DNA of 36,038 nt from Oscillospiraceae bacterium (GCA_902765025.1 CACWYC010000018.1:1-36038); one strand, 5' to 3'; positions 8,570 to 16,582 are shown, numbered from the stretch's first letter. The notes: generated from the sequence alone by a model not told the origin. Translations and numbers: made by a program.

Positions 8570-9181
8570 TTACGCCTCGGTTTCCGTCTCTGCGGTCGTC
8601 TCCGCGCCGCCCTCATTTTGCAGCAGCGCCATGTCCTCCAGCCGCAGTTGGCCATCCTCCTCCATGCCGGGCATTTCCGGCAGCTCGTCCAGCGAGTTGA
8701 GATGGAAGGCCCTCAAAAACGCCTGGGTGGTGCGGTACAGCCGGGGCCGCCCCGGCACCTGCAGCCGCCCGCACTCCTCAATGAGGTGCCGGTCCAGCAG
8801 CAGGCCCACCGTGTAGGAGCTGTCCACGCCCCGAATCTGGTCCACGTAGGCCCGGGTGGTGGGCTGGTAATAGGCGATGATGGTCAGCACCTCCAGCGCC
8901 GGCTGGGACAGCTTGGCGGGCTTGCGAATCTCAAAAGCCTTGCGGATGATGTCGGCATATTCCGGCGCCGAGCAGAGCTGATAGCTGTCGTCCATCCGCA
9001 GCAGGCGAATGCCCCGCCGCTCGTAGGCGTAATAGTCGCTCAGCCGCTGCAGCACCAGCTCCACCGTGGCCTTGTCCATGTCCATGGCGATGCAGATGCG
9101 GTCAATGGCCACCGGCTCTCCGGAGGCAAAGAGGATGCCCTCGATGGCAGCCTCTATCTCTTTCATTTCCAGGTTTTCCAT
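8570..9181 (-). CDS. scpB: Chromosome segregation and condensation protein ScpB
   Basis: This 203-residue kite subunit of the Smc-ScpA-ScpB condensin is made of tandem winged helices (about 5-85 and 90-165) and carries the family signature around EVLTIIAYYQPTTRAYVDQI. It dimerises and binds ScpA to bridge Smc heads, organising replicated origins. The acidic C-terminal tail is variable in the family. Its ribosome site AAGGA lies inside the scpA stop region, with a three-base gap, so the two are probably translated together. Confidence 0.95.
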   Translation of the reverse strand: MENLEMKEIEAAIEGILFASGEPVAIDRICIAMDMDKATVELVLQRLSDYYAYERRGIRLLRMDDSYQLCSAPEYADIIRKAFEIRKPAKLSQPALEVLTIIAYYQPTTRAYVDQIRGVDSSYTVGLLLDRHLIEECGRLQVPGRPRLYRTTQAFLRAFHLNSLDELPEMPGMEEDGQLRLEDMALLQNEGGAETTAETETEA

Positions 9182-9184
9182 AGT

Positions 9185-9976
9185 TTATCCTTCCCACTTG
9201 AATTCTTCCGGCATTTCGCCCTGGCAGGTCACGGTGCAGTCTGCCTCCCCGCCTGCCAGACGGATCACGTGGCTGCGGCACAGCTCCAGCACCGCCATAA
9301 ACGTGGCCACAATCTCGCTGCGGGTCTTGCTGCCCCGAAACAGCAGCAGAAACCTTGTGATGCCCGCCTGCTTCAGCCGGTTGAAAATCTCATGGGCCTT
9401 GCGCTCCACCGAGTAGGGCTCCCGCTTCACAATCTCCTCAAAGGCCTTGGTGGCAGGCGCGTCCACAGTGCCCTTGCGGTCGGCCACCTCCTGCATGGCC
9501 AGAATCAGGTCCCCCGGCTCCTGGTCATACTCGTAGATTTTCCCCCGCTCCATAGGCTCGGGATTGCGCACCATAATGTCACGGCCGAACTCCCCCATGG
9601 GCCCCAGCCGCAGCGCCAGATCCTTCACCTTGGCGTAGATGTCGCCCCTTTTGCGCTCCTCCAGAGAGGCAATCAGCGCGTCCATCTCGCTCTGGGCCTC
9701 CTCGTCCTCCAACGACAGCAGCATACGGGTCTTGATGTACATGAGGTGGGCCGCCATGGTGATAAACTCACTGGCCACCTCCAAATCCATCTGCTGCCGC
9801 CGCTCCAGATACTCCAGATACTGGTCCAGAATCAGCGCAATGGGAATGTCCTGAATCTCTATTTTATTTTTTCCCAGCAGGAACAGAATTAAGTCCAGGG
9901 GGCCTTCAAAATCCTGCAAATCCTCGTCGGCCTTGCCCTGCACCACTTTTTCCAGTTTATAAATCGGATTGTCCAA
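9185..9976 (-). CDS. scpA: Segregation and condensation protein ScpA (kleisin)
   Basis: This 263-residue kleisin of the bacterial condensin complex has the N-terminal signature FEGPLDLILFLLGKNKIEIQ binding the Smc neck (about 23-42) and a C-terminal winged helix that binds the Smc cap (about 190-255). The start is TTG with GAGGTG eight bases upstream; that ribosome site overlaps the last codons of the protease gene before it. Confidence 0.95.
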   Translation of the reverse strand: MDNPIYKLEKVVQGKADEDLQDFEGPLDLILFLLGKNKIEIQDIPIALILDQYLEYLERRQQMDLEVASEFITMAAHLMYIKTRMLLSLEDEEAQSEMDALIASLEERKRGDIYAKVKDLALRLGPMGEFGRDIMVRNPEPMERGKIYEYDQEPGDLILAMQEVADRKGTVDAPATKAFEEIVKREPYSVERKAHEIFNRLKQAGITRFLLLFRGSKTRSEIVATFMAVLELCRSHVIRLAGGEADCTVTCQGEMPEEFKWEG

Positions 9977-9981
9977 ATTAC

Positions 9982-10647
9982 TTACACCTCAAAGCCGACC
10001 ACGCGGCAGAATAGGCGAAACAAGGTGCTGATGGCCACATTGAGATACTGTGACGCAGCGCCCGCGCTCACCAGAAGAATCACCAGAATAAAGCCGAAGC
10101 GCTCATACCGCATCAGCCATGCATAGGCCCGGTCCGGCAGGAACGAGGCCAGGATTTTCGACCCGTCCAGCGGCGGGATGGGCAGCAGGTTGAATACTCC
10201 CAGGCCGATGGAAAGGATGGCCGTGTCCCGCAGGAAGTAGAACAGTGTCCCCGGCAGTTGCCCGGTGGCCAGCAAATAGTTGGCCAGCAGCCTGTCGCCC
10301 AGGATCAAAAGCAGTGCCAGCACCAGGTTGGACACCGGCCCCGCCAGCGCCGTCAGCGCCATGCCCTGCTTGGGGTGCTTGAAGTAGCGCATATCCACCG
10401 GCACCGGTTTGGCCCAGCCCACGCCGGTGATCACCATGGACACGAAGCCCAGCCAGTCAATGTGGTGCAGCGGGTTGAGGCTCAGCCGGTGCTGCCGTTT
10501 GGCGGTGGGGTCTCCCAGTGCGTAGGCCGCAAAGCCGTGGCACATCTCGTGGAGTATGATGCAAAGCAGCGCCCCCGCCACCCGCAGCGCTGTGCGCTCC
10601 AAGCTGGCGAAATCCATGGCGCTCCATAGATTGGATAAATAGTGCAA
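9982..10647 (-). CDS. Site-2 protease family (M50) intramembrane metalloprotease
   Basis: This 221-residue polytopic membrane protein has the zinc-binding HEMCH (H33, E34, H37) in its first helix and the second metal-site motif PIPPLDGSK in a later helix. These are the two catalytic elements of S2P-type proteases. Compact M50 proteins like this recur beside scpAB in Firmicutes; the substrate is unknown. I favour the TTG at 10647, since GGGAGG lies eight bases upstream. An ATG at 10668 lacks a ribosome site. It is the first gene of the 12-gene operon. Confidence 0.85.
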   Translation of the reverse strand: MHYLSNLWSAMDFASLERTALRVAGALLCIILHEMCHGFAAYALGDPTAKRQHRLSLNPLHHIDWLGFVSMVITGVGWAKPVPVDMRYFKHPKQGMALTALAGPVSNLVLALLLILGDRLLANYLLATGQLPGTLFYFLRDTAILSIGLGVFNLLPIPPLDGSKILASFLPDRAYAWLMRYERFGFILVILLVSAGAASQYLNVAISTLFRLFCRVVGFEV

Positions 10648-10694
10648 CGCGATTGCCTCCCGAGTCATAGGCACAATTTGCCAGATTACCGATT

Positions 10695-10724
10695 ATTATA
10701 CCACAAACCCATAGCAAAACACAA
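10695..10724 (-). promoter_or_regulatory. Promoter of the scpA-to-ispH operon
   Basis: On the minus strand, TTGTGT (10719-10724) and TATAAT (10695-10700) are 18 bases apart. They lie about 50 bases before the protease start. An ATTCG-ATAG-CGAAT inverted repeat (10730-10743) sits just upstream, between this promoter and the divergent small gene, and could be a regulator site. Confidence 0.7.
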
Positions 10725-10793
10725 GGGCGATTCGATAGCGAATTCGTAACCATATTGTCACCCTTTTGTAACCCTTTTCCGGCCCCTCTATGG

Positions 10794-10799
10794 TATATT
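10794..10799 (+). promoter_or_regulatory. Probable -10 element of the 61-residue membrane protein gene
   Basis: TATATT preceded by TGG sits 33 bases upstream of the start codon. No good -35 hexamer lies at the usual distance (TTGTAA at 10766 is 22 bases away), so the assignment is tentative. Confidence 0.4.
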
Positions 10800-10831
10800 G
10801 TAGACAAGAAAAAAGAAGGAGGTAAGGCAAA

Positions 10832-11017
10832 ATGAAGGCCGTCAGAACCATTGTTCCGCTGCTTCTCGTGTGTGTGCTGCTCACCCTGGTCACCCTGCTC
10901 GCCCCGGCTATGCACAGCGCCGCGCTCTCCTACCTCTCGTTCAGCTTCGCATCCCTGGTCATCATCGTTTGCATCCTGGCTCTGGTATTCACACTATCGC
11001 ACCGCGAAAACCCGTAA
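10832..11017 (+). CDS. Small two-helix membrane protein, unknown function
   Basis: This 61-residue protein has two predicted membrane helices: about 6-26 (rich in Leu, Val and Thr) and about 34-54 (FASLVIIVCILALVF). A basic N-terminus and a short polar C-terminal tail (SHRENP) flank them. A strong ribosome site (AAGGAGG, ten bases before ATG) makes translation likely. It is divergent from the large housekeeping operon and followed by a shared terminator at 11101-11132. I do not recognise a family. Confidence 0.72.
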   Translation: MKAVRTIVPLLLVCVLLTLVTLLAPAMHSAALSYLSFSFASLVIIVCILALVFTLSHRENP

Positions 11018-11100
11018 TTCTCTCCTTTCCTCCTCTGCCATGAACCATAGAAATCCCTTCCCCGCATAGCGTCCCATCCCCCGCGGGCAGCACACAAAGC

Positions 11101-11132
11101 AGCGCCCCCGCCTCATTTGAGGCGGGGGCGCT
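11101..11132. terminator. Bidirectional terminator hairpin
   Basis: A 14-bp perfect stem (11101-11114 with 11119-11132) with a four-base loop lies between two convergent genes, the 61-residue membrane protein and the Cys-rich protein. The U runs on both sides are weak, but the very GC-rich stem and convergent placement support termination from both directions. Confidence 0.78.
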
Positions 11133-11152
11133 TGGCGTCTTGACAATCCGGC

Positions 11153-11446
11153 TCACCGGTTTTTCTTCGCCAGCTCCATCAGTTCCGGATACCGGCTGAC
11201 GATGTAGCTGTAGCTCTTTCTGCCGTGGGGTACCAGGCAGGCGGAGCAGTCCTTCACGCCGCTGTCCAGATAGTGGAAGTTGCCGCCGCATTTACTGCCC
11301 AAGGTGTACAGCGGGCAGTAGCAGAACAGGCAGTTGAAATCCTCGGGATGGTCCGTCTTGTGGCAAGGGAAAAACTCGCAAGCCGTGTGCTGGGTAAAGG
11401 AATAGGCACACTCCTCCGGCTTCTTGCCCATCACGTCTTTCCGCAT
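11153..11446 (-). CDS. Cysteine-rich small domain protein (probable metal binding)
   Basis: This 97-residue protein has about ten cysteines plus histidines in the pattern ECAYSFTQHTACEFFPCHK, NCLFCYCPLY, SKCGGNF and DCSACLVPHG. It matches the cysteine-rich small domain family (PF04071 in my reading), thought to bind metal or an Fe-S cluster. It lies 36 bases after the flavodiiron gene on the same strand and probably shares its transcript, hinting at a redox or metal role. The ATG at 11446 is favoured, with AGGTG six bases upstream, over the GTG nine bases earlier. No biochemical function is established that I can name. Confidence 0.8.
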   Translation of the reverse strand: MRKDVMGKKPEECAYSFTQHTACEFFPCHKTDHPEDFNCLFCYCPLYTLGSKCGGNFHYLDSGVKDCSACLVPHGRKSYSYIVSRYPELMELAKKNR

Positions 11447-11482
11447 GATATTCACCTGCCTTTCTCTGTGGGATATGATTCT

Positions 11483-12871
11483 TTACTCGGCCTTCTCGAA
11501 CATGTCCTTGCCAACGCCGCAGATGGGGCAGCACCAATCATCGGGCAGGGCCTCGAAGGGAGTGCCGGGGGCGATGCCGCTGTCGGGATCACCCACTGCC
11601 GGGTCGTACACATAGCCGCAGGGGCCGCACACATACTTGCTCATGGTCTTGTCCTCCGTATCATTATTTTCAGGCTCGTCCTGGATATTGAGCAGGCTCT
11701 TCACCAGAGCCGGAACCTGTGCATAATCCCCCTCCTCGGGGTTCCACAGCGAGCGTACGTTCTCCTCGATGACCTCGAAGCCGCACTCCGCCAGTCGGGC
11801 CTGGAGAATCTTCACGCTCTCGCCGCTCCAGCCGTAGCAGCCAAAGGCAGCAGCCCGCTTGTTCTTGAACTTCAGCTGCTTCATGAATTCCAGCAGCCCC
11901 GCCACGCTGGACAGGATGCTGTTCACCACCGTGGGAGAGCCCAGCGCGATGGCCTTGGACTTGAAGATCTCGGTCATGATCTCGTTCTTATCCTGCTTGG
12001 CGCAGTTGAACACCTTCACCACCGTGTTGGGGCTCTGGGCGGAAATCTCCCGGGCGATGGCGTGAGCCAGTTTGGCGGTGCCCTCCCACATGGTGTCGTA
12101 CACCACCGTCACCTGATTCTCCTGATAGGCGTCGGCCCATACGGCGTACTGCCGCACGATCTGCATGGGGTCCTCCCGCCAGATGGCGCCGTGGGAGGGT
12201 GCGATCATCTCAATGGGCAGCTCCAGCTTGCCCAGCTCTTCCAGCTTCTTTGTCAGCACATTGGCAAAGGGATTGAGAATGTTGGTAAAATACTTGATGG
12301 CCTCTTTCCACAGCAGGCACTGGTCCGCCTTGTCGGCAAACAACTCCTCCACGGCGAAATGCTGGCCAAAGGCGTCGTTAGAGAACAGGATGTTGTCCCC
12401 GGTCATAAAGGTGGCCATGGAATCGGGCCAGTGAAGCATCTTCATCTCCACGAAAATCAGCTTCTTGCCGTTGCCGATGTCCAGGGTGTCGCCGGTCTTC
12501 ACCACGTGGAAGTTCCAGCCCCGCTTGCCGTACTGGCCCTCCAGGCTCTTGACGGCGGCGGCGGTGCAGTAGATGGGGGTGTCGGGAATCTCGTCCATCA
12601 GCGCGGTAAGGGAGCCGGAGTGGTCACACTCGCCGTGATTGGCAATGATGTAGTCGATCTTGTGGAGGTCGATCTCCTTTTTCAGGTTCTCCACAAACTC
12701 AAACCGATGGGGCACCCACACGGTGTCCACCAGCACGGTCTTCTCCTCCTCGATGAGATAGGCGTTCTGGCTGGAGCCGTTCATGATGGAGTAATCATCC
12801 CCGTGGAAGGTCTCCAGCTCCCAGTCGATATAGCCTACCCAGCTTACGTTGCCCTTAATATGCTTTTTCAT
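11483..12871 (-). CDS. Flavodiiron protein with C-terminal rubredoxin domain
   Basis: This 462-residue cytoplasmic enzyme reduces O2 to water and/or NO to N2O in anaerobes. A metallo-beta-lactamase-like diiron domain (about 1-250) shows HGECDH (H79, E81, D83, H84), H147 and D166. A flavodoxin domain follows (about 255-395, [10 protein letters not shown]). The last ~53 residues are rubredoxin, with CGPCGY and CCPIC ligating one iron. The fusion supplies its own electron carrier, as in some other anaerobes. The ATG at 12869-12871 has GGAG nine bases upstream; an extension to 12928 would run into the promoter. It is transcribed from the promoter at 12920-12948. Confidence 0.95.
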   Translation of the reverse strand: MKKHIKGNVSWVGYIDWELETFHGDDYSIMNGSSQNAYLIEEEKTVLVDTVWVPHRFEFVENLKKEIDLHKIDYIIANHGECDHSGSLTALMDEIPDTPIYCTAAAVKSLEGQYGKRGWNFHVVKTGDTLDIGNGKKLIFVEMKMLHWPDSMATFMTGDNILFSNDAFGQHFAVEELFADKADQCLLWKEAIKYFTNILNPFANVLTKKLEELGKLELPIEMIAPSHGAIWREDPMQIVRQYAVWADAYQENQVTVVYDTMWEGTAKLAHAIAREISAQSPNTVVKVFNCAKQDKNEIMTEIFKSKAIALGSPTVVNSILSSVAGLLEFMKQLKFKNKRAAAFGCYGWSGESVKILQARLAECGFEVIEENVRSLWNPEEGDYAQVPALVKSLLNIQDEPENNDTEDKTMSKYVCGPCGYVYDPAVGDPDSGIAPGTPFEALPDDWCCPICGVGKDMFEKAE

Positions 12872-12919
12872 GTTGCGCTTCTCCTTACGGCAGATTTCTA
12901 CGTTGACATTGTACCATAT

Positions 12920-12948
12920 ATTATACAAAAATCCTGTTGCAGACGCAA
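12920..12948 (-). promoter_or_regulatory. Promoter of the flavodiiron gene, overlapping a terminator
   Basis: On the minus strand, TTGCGT (12943-12948) and TATAAT (12920-12925) are exactly 17 bases apart. The -35 element lies within the loop and 5' arm of the terminator hairpin of the upstream feo operon, and the U-tract of that terminator fills the spacer. A second, weaker -10 (TACAAT) lies a few bases downstream. Confidence 0.68.
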
Positions 12949-12952
12949 CAGG
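12926..12952 (-). terminator. Intrinsic terminator of the feo operon
   Basis: CCTGTTGC (12933-12940) pairs with GCAACAGG (12945-12952) around a four-base loop. T runs lie on both sides (ATTTTTG on the minus strand, TTTTT on the plus strand). It sits 33 bases past the HMA gene stop. Confidence 0.88.
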
Positions 12953-12985
12953 TTTTTCTCAAAATAACGCAAAACTTGAACCCAA

Positions 12986-13237
12986 TCATCCGAACAGGGA
13001 TAATCTCTTTTTCTCCGCGCTCTCCGTTTTCAAGTCGGTGACATGGTATCCCGTAGCCTCAATGGCATCGCGCAAGCTGTTTTCATCCAGCGCCGCCTCC
13101 GAGAGAATCTCCGTCACGCCCTTTTTGAATGAGGATGTCACCTTCTTCACGGCAAACTTGCCTCGCACCGCGTCGTTGACGTGGGCCTCACACATGGAGC
13201 AGGCCATGCCGTCGATGGTCAAAGTGGTCTTAATCAT
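12986..13237 (-). CDS. Heavy-metal-associated (HMA) domain protein
   Basis: This 83-residue single-domain metallochaperone-like protein has the GMACSMC motif (C13, C16) that binds a soft metal such as Cu(I), followed by the beta-alpha-beta fold and a C-terminal basic tail. It is the last gene of the feo operon. In similar clostridial feo clusters a small HMA protein follows FeoB, so an iron link by association is possible, but the motif itself points to copper or another thiophilic metal. The ATG at 13237 has AAAGGG seven bases upstream; a start at 13258 would be poorly spaced. Confidence 0.87.
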   Translation of the reverse strand: MIKTTLTIDGMACSMCEAHVNDAVRGKFAVKKVTSSFKKGVTEILSEAALDENSLRDAIEATGYHVTDLKTESAEKKRLSLFG

Positions 13238-13260
13238 TTCCTTTCCCTTTCCATACAATC

Positions 13261-13288
13261 GGGGAGGCGCAGTCTCCCGCGCCTCCCC
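13261..13288 (-). other. Intra-operon hairpin between the Cys-rich and HMA genes
   Basis: GGGGAGGCGC (13261-13270) pairs perfectly with 13279-13288 around an eight-base loop, 7 bases past the Cys-rich gene stop. No U run follows on the minus strand, so it is more likely an mRNA-stabilising or processing element than a full terminator. Confidence 0.5.
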
Positions 13289-13295
13289 TGTTGCC

Positions 13296-13469
13296 TTATG
13301 CCTTGCTTTGGCAGTGCTGGCAGCCGTGACAGCTGCTGCAATTCCCGCCGCAGGAGGAGCGACCGGCCCGCTTATCCGCTACGATTTTCTTCACGATCAG
13401 CGTCACAACCGCCGCCAGTACCAGCACCACCGCAATGGTGCCCAGGTTCATCTGCAGCCACAGCATCAT
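13296..13469 (-). CDS. FeoB-associated Cys-rich membrane protein
   Basis: This 57-residue protein has an N-terminal membrane helix (about 8-27, LGTIAVVLVLAAVVTLIV), a short basic stretch and a cysteine-rich C-terminus: SSCGGNCSSCHGCQHC, five cysteines and two histidines. This is the architecture of the small proteins encoded after feoB in many Firmicutes. They are thought to help ferrous iron transport, by an unknown mechanism. It begins ATG-ATG, so the start could be 13469 or 13466. AAAGGA lies about 11 bases upstream. It lies 40 bases after feoB and would be missed by callers with a 60-codon cutoff. Confidence 0.88.
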   Translation of the reverse strand: MMLWLQMNLGTIAVVLVLAAVVTLIVKKIVADKRAGRSSCGGNCSSCHGCQHCQSKA

Positions 13470-13509
13470 ATCCGATCACATCCTTTCCGCTTAAAATCGT
13501 CTTGTGTGA

Positions 13510-16002
13510 TTACACCCGCACGTTGCCGGTGAGCTTGGTGGCCTCCTTGTAAGGCCGCACCAGCATGTACACCACAGCGGCAATGACCACCACGGACAGC
13601 ACCACGCCGATGATGTTGGCGCTGCCGGCGAACAGGTTCATCAGTTGGTACACGCAGAAGGCCACCACATAGGCGAAGCCACACTGATAGCCGATGGCGA
13701 ACCAGGTCCACTTGCGGTTATTCATCTCACGCTTGATGGCACCGATAGCCGCAAAGCAGGGGGCGCACAGCAGGTTGAAGATGAGGAAGCTCATGCCGGA
13801 CGCCGCGGTGAACTGCTGGGCCAGCTCGCCCCACACGGACAGCTCGCCGCCGCCGTACAGGGTGCCCATGGTGGCCACAATGTTCTCCTTGGCCACCAGG
13901 CCGGTGACGGAGGCCACAGCGGCCTGCCAGTTGCCCCAGCCCAGAGGCGCGAACAGCCAGGCGATAGCGCCGCCGATCTTGGCCAGAATGCTCATGCTGA
14001 TCTCCTCTTCCTCCAGCATGCCGAAGGCACCGTCATTCCAGCCAAAGCGGGACAGGAACCAGATGACAATGGTGGACAGCAGAATGATGGTACCGGCCTT
14101 CTTGATAAAGGACCAGCCACGCTCCCACATGCTGCGCAGCACGTTGCCCAGAGTGGGCCAGTGGTACGCGGGCAGCTCCATCACGAAGGGAGCGGGCTCG
14201 CCGGCGAACATCCTGGTCTTCTTCAGAATGATGCCGGAGATGATGATGGCCGCCAGGCCGATGAAGTAAGCGCCGGTGGACACCCATGCGCTGCCGCCGA
14301 AGATGGCGCCGGCAATCATGGCGATAAAGGGCACCTTGGCGCCGCAGGGGATGAACGTAGTGGTCATAATGGTCATGCGGCGGTCACGCTCATTCTCAAT
14401 GGTACGGGAGGCCATAACACCGGGGATGCCGCAGCCGGTACCAATCAGAATGGGGATAAAGGACTTGCCGGACAGGCCGAAGCGGCGGAACACACGGTCC
14501 AGCACGAAGGCCACACGGGCCATGTAGCCGCAGGCCTCCACGAAGGCCAGCAGCAGGAACAGCACCAGCATCTGGGGCACGAAGCCCAGCACGGCGCCCA
14601 CGCCGGCCACGATGCCGTCCAGAATCAGGCCCTTCAGCCAGTCGGCGCAGCCGATGGCGTCCAGACCGCTCTCCACGATGACGGGCACACCGGGCACCCA
14701 CACGCCGAAGTCGGCGGGGTCGGGCTCGTCAAAGCCGTTCTCCTCGAAGTACGCCACAGCGTCGGTAAAGGCCATGGCGTTGGTCTCGTCACCTGCGTCC
14801 TCGGGGATATCCCTGGCGTCGAAGTAGACAGCGATTTCGCTCTCCTCCAGCGTCTCCTCGTCCTCCACGGTGTAGGCCACCACGGACTCGTCAGCGGTGA
14901 ACGCCTTGGCCTCGGCCAGCAGGGCGTCGCCGTCAAAGTCCTCCGCCTCAGTGTCCAGACCCAGGTAGGCGTCAATGGCGTTGGCAGCCGCACCGTAGTC
15001 CTCGGCGGACTCCTCATAGGCGGCGGTGCCGATGCCAAACAGGTGGAAGCCGTCGCCAAACAGGCCGTCGTTGGCCCAGTCGGTAGCCGCGGCACCCACG
15101 GTGACCATGGAGATATAGTAGATGAGGAACATCACCAGGGCGAAGATGGGCAGGCCCAGCCAGCGGTTGGTGACAATCTTATCGATCTTGTCGGAGGTGG
15201 ACAGCTGACCGGCGCCCTTCTTCTTATAGGAAGCCTTCAGAATGTCCGCGATGTACACGTAGCGCTCGTTGGTGATGATGGACTCGGCGTCGTCATCCAG
15301 CTCCTTCTCGGCGGCCTGAATGTCGCGCTCAATATGCTCGCGGGTGGTCTGGGAGATGTTCAGCTTCTCCAGCACTTTGTCGTCCCGCTCAAACACCTTG
15401 ATGGCGTACCAGCGCTGCTGCTCCTCGGGCATATCGTGTACCACGGCCTCCTCGATGTGGGCGATGGCGTGCTCCACAGGGCCGGAGAAGGTGTGCATGG
15501 GCACGGTCTTCTCGTTCTTGGCGGCGGTGATGGCAGCCTCGGCGGCCTCCATCACGCCGTCACCCTTCAGGGCGGAGATCTCCACGATCTTGCAGCCCAG
15601 TTGACGGCTCAGCTCCTTGGTGTTGATGGTGTCGCCGTTCTTCTTCACCACGTCCATCATGTTGATGGCGATGACAACGGGGATGCCCAGCTCGGTGAGC
15701 TGGGTGGTGAGGTACAGGTTGCGCTCCAGGTTGGTGCCGTCGATGATGTTCAGAATGGCGTCGGGCCGCTCGCCGATCAGATAGTTACGAGCCACCACTT
15801 CCTCCAGCGTGTAGGGGGACAGGGAGTAGATGCCGGGCAGGTCGGTGATGGTCACGCCGTCGTGCTTGCGCAGCTTGCCTTCCTTCTTCTCCACGGTGAC
15901 GCCGGGCCAGTTACCCACGAACTGGTTGGAGCCCGTCAGGGCGTTGAACAGCGTGGTTTTACCGCTGTTGGGGTTGCCCGCAAGGGCAATGCGAATATCC
16001 AT
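13510..16002 (-). CDS. feoB: Ferrous iron transporter FeoB with acidic extracellular insert
   Basis: This 830-residue inner-membrane Fe(II) transporter has an N-terminal G domain (G1 GNPNSGKTT at 9-17, G3 DLPG at 54-57, G4 NMMD at 114-117, G5 SALKG at 143-147) and a helical GDI-like region. The polytopic permease has the conserved GYMARVAFV, GTGCGIPGVMASR and IPCGAKVPFI motifs of the two Gate regions. Between the first membrane helix (about 282-303) and the next (about 456-486) there is a very acidic insert (about 326-432) not found in the classical protein. The ATG follows GAGGAG. It is the third gene of the feo operon. Confidence 0.96.
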   Translation of the reverse strand: MDIRIALAGNPNSGKTTLFNALTGSNQFVGNWPGVTVEKKEGKLRKHDGVTITDLPGIYSLSPYTLEEVVARNYLIGERPDAILNIIDGTNLERNLYLTTQLTELGIPVVIAINMMDVVKKNGDTINTKELSRQLGCKIVEISALKGDGVMEAAEAAITAAKNEKTVPMHTFSGPVEHAIAHIEEAVVHDMPEEQQRWYAIKVFERDDKVLEKLNISQTTREHIERDIQAAEKELDDDAESIITNERYVYIADILKASYKKKGAGQLSTSDKIDKIVTNRWLGLPIFALVMFLIYYISMVTVGAAATDWANDGLFGDGFHLFGIGTAAYEESAEDYGAAANAIDAYLGLDTEAEDFDGDALLAEAKAFTADESVVAYTVEDEETLEESEIAVYFDARDIPEDAGDETNAMAFTDAVAYFEENGFDEPDPADFGVWVPGVPVIVESGLDAIGCADWLKGLILDGIVAGVGAVLGFVPQMLVLFLLLAFVEACGYMARVAFVLDRVFRRFGLSGKSFIPILIGTGCGIPGVMASRTIENERDRRMTIMTTTFIPCGAKVPFIAMIAGAIFGGSAWVSTGAYFIGLAAIIISGIILKKTRMFAGEPAPFVMELPAYHWPTLGNVLRSMWERGWSFIKKAGTIILLSTIVIWFLSRFGWNDGAFGMLEEEEISMSILAKIGGAIAWLFAPLGWGNWQAAVASVTGLVAKENIVATMGTLYGGGELSVWGELAQQFTAASGMSFLIFNLLCAPCFAAIGAIKREMNNRKWTWFAIGYQCGFAYVVAFCVYQLMNLFAGSANIIGVVLSVVVIAAVVYMLVRPYKEATKLTGNVRV

Positions 16003-16019
16003 ACGATTTCTCTCCTCTC

Positions 16020-16247
16020 TTACAGTTCCACGTCCACCATTTCGGCGTCGGCCTTGCGCAGGCTCAGCTCGTAGCCCCGAACGGTGACCTCAATGGGGTC
16101 GCCCAGGGGCGCCACCTTGCGGACGTAGACCTCCACACCCTTGGTGATGCCCATGTCCATAATGCGGCGCTTCACGGCGCCCTCGCCCCGCAGCTTCAGC
16201 ACGCGGGCAGTGTGTCCCACTTGCACTTCTCTCAGATTGGTAACCAT
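16020..16247 (-). CDS. feoA: FeoA-family ferrous iron transport accessory protein
   Basis: This 75-residue SH3-like protein is of the kind that interacts with FeoB in the cytoplasm. It shows RIMDMGITKGVEVYVRKVAPLGDPIEV, the conserved FeoA core, and the C-terminal LSLRKADAEMV strand. AGGAGG lies upstream of the ATG. It is immediately before feoB and after a second FeoA-like gene. Confidence 0.93.
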   Translation of the reverse strand: MVTNLREVQVGHTARVLKLRGEGAVKRRIMDMGITKGVEVYVRKVAPLGDPIEVTVRGYELSLRKADAEMVDVEL

Positions 16248-16278
16248 TTTGTCTCCTCCTATCTATGTAAACACAAAT

Positions 16279-16491
16279 TTACACCATGATTTTCTGGGCC
16301 AGCTTCTGGTCCAGGGCCACCCGGGCCTCCTTCACGTTCACGATGAGGTTCTCATTCACCCGCGCCACCACGATGACGCTTCCCCCGGCCACAAAGCCCA
16401 GGTTTTCCAGGTGACGCTTCACCTCCGTCGTCCCGCCGATGCGGCGAATGATCTGCTCCTCGCCCTCCGTTGCCAATGTCAGCGGCATCAT
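16279..16491 (-). CDS. feoA: Second FeoA-family protein
   Basis: This 70-residue FeoA-like protein is the first gene of the operon: IIRRIGGTTEVKRHLENLGF, then a hydrophobic SH3 strand VVARVNENLIVNVKEARVAL. It is clearly a diverged paralogue of the next gene. Paired FeoA proteins ahead of FeoB are common in Clostridia, and the division of labour between them is not known. It has two possible ATG starts (16491 and 16488); GGAG lies nine bases before the first. Confidence 0.88.
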   Translation of the reverse strand: MMPLTLATEGEEQIIRRIGGTTEVKRHLENLGFVAGGSVIVVARVNENLIVNVKEARVALDQKLAQKIMV

Positions 16492-16522
16492 ATTTAGGAT
16501 CTCCTCTCTACACCTTGCGGTA

Positions 16523-16538
16523 ATTAGCGTAGCCTAAC
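16523..16538 (-). promoter_or_regulatory. Candidate iron-regulator operator 3
   Basis: The 16-bp near-palindrome GTTAGGCTACGCTAAT on the minus strand has the same GTTA-N8-TAA(C/T) form as the two other sites upstream. Its centre is 34 bp from that of the middle site. It lies downstream of the promoter, between the transcription start and feoA. It resembles DtxR/IdeR-type recognition sequences (TTAGG...CCTAA). Confidence 0.6.
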
Positions 16539-16556
16539 CACACAGGAAAATATATG

Positions 16557-16572
16557 GTTAGCTCTCGCTAAC
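16557..16572 (-). promoter_or_regulatory. Candidate iron-regulator operator 2 (perfect palindrome)
   Basis: GTTAGC-TCTC-GCTAAC is a perfect 6-bp inverted repeat with a four-base spacer, lying at about the transcription start, where a bound repressor would block initiation. Centre-to-centre distances to the flanking sites are 32 and 34 bp, near three helical turns. Confidence 0.7.
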
Positions 16573-16582
16573 GTTCAATGGT

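Noticed and set aside
11225..12967. A 580-codon open frame antisense to the flavodiiron gene
   Set aside because: It has low-complexity His/Gly/Leu/Val composition and no motif, while the minus strand carries all diiron and rubredoxin ligands.
13645..16074. An 809-codon open frame antisense to feoB
   Set aside because: It is the same kind of shadow; the complementary strand has complete G-domain and permease motifs.
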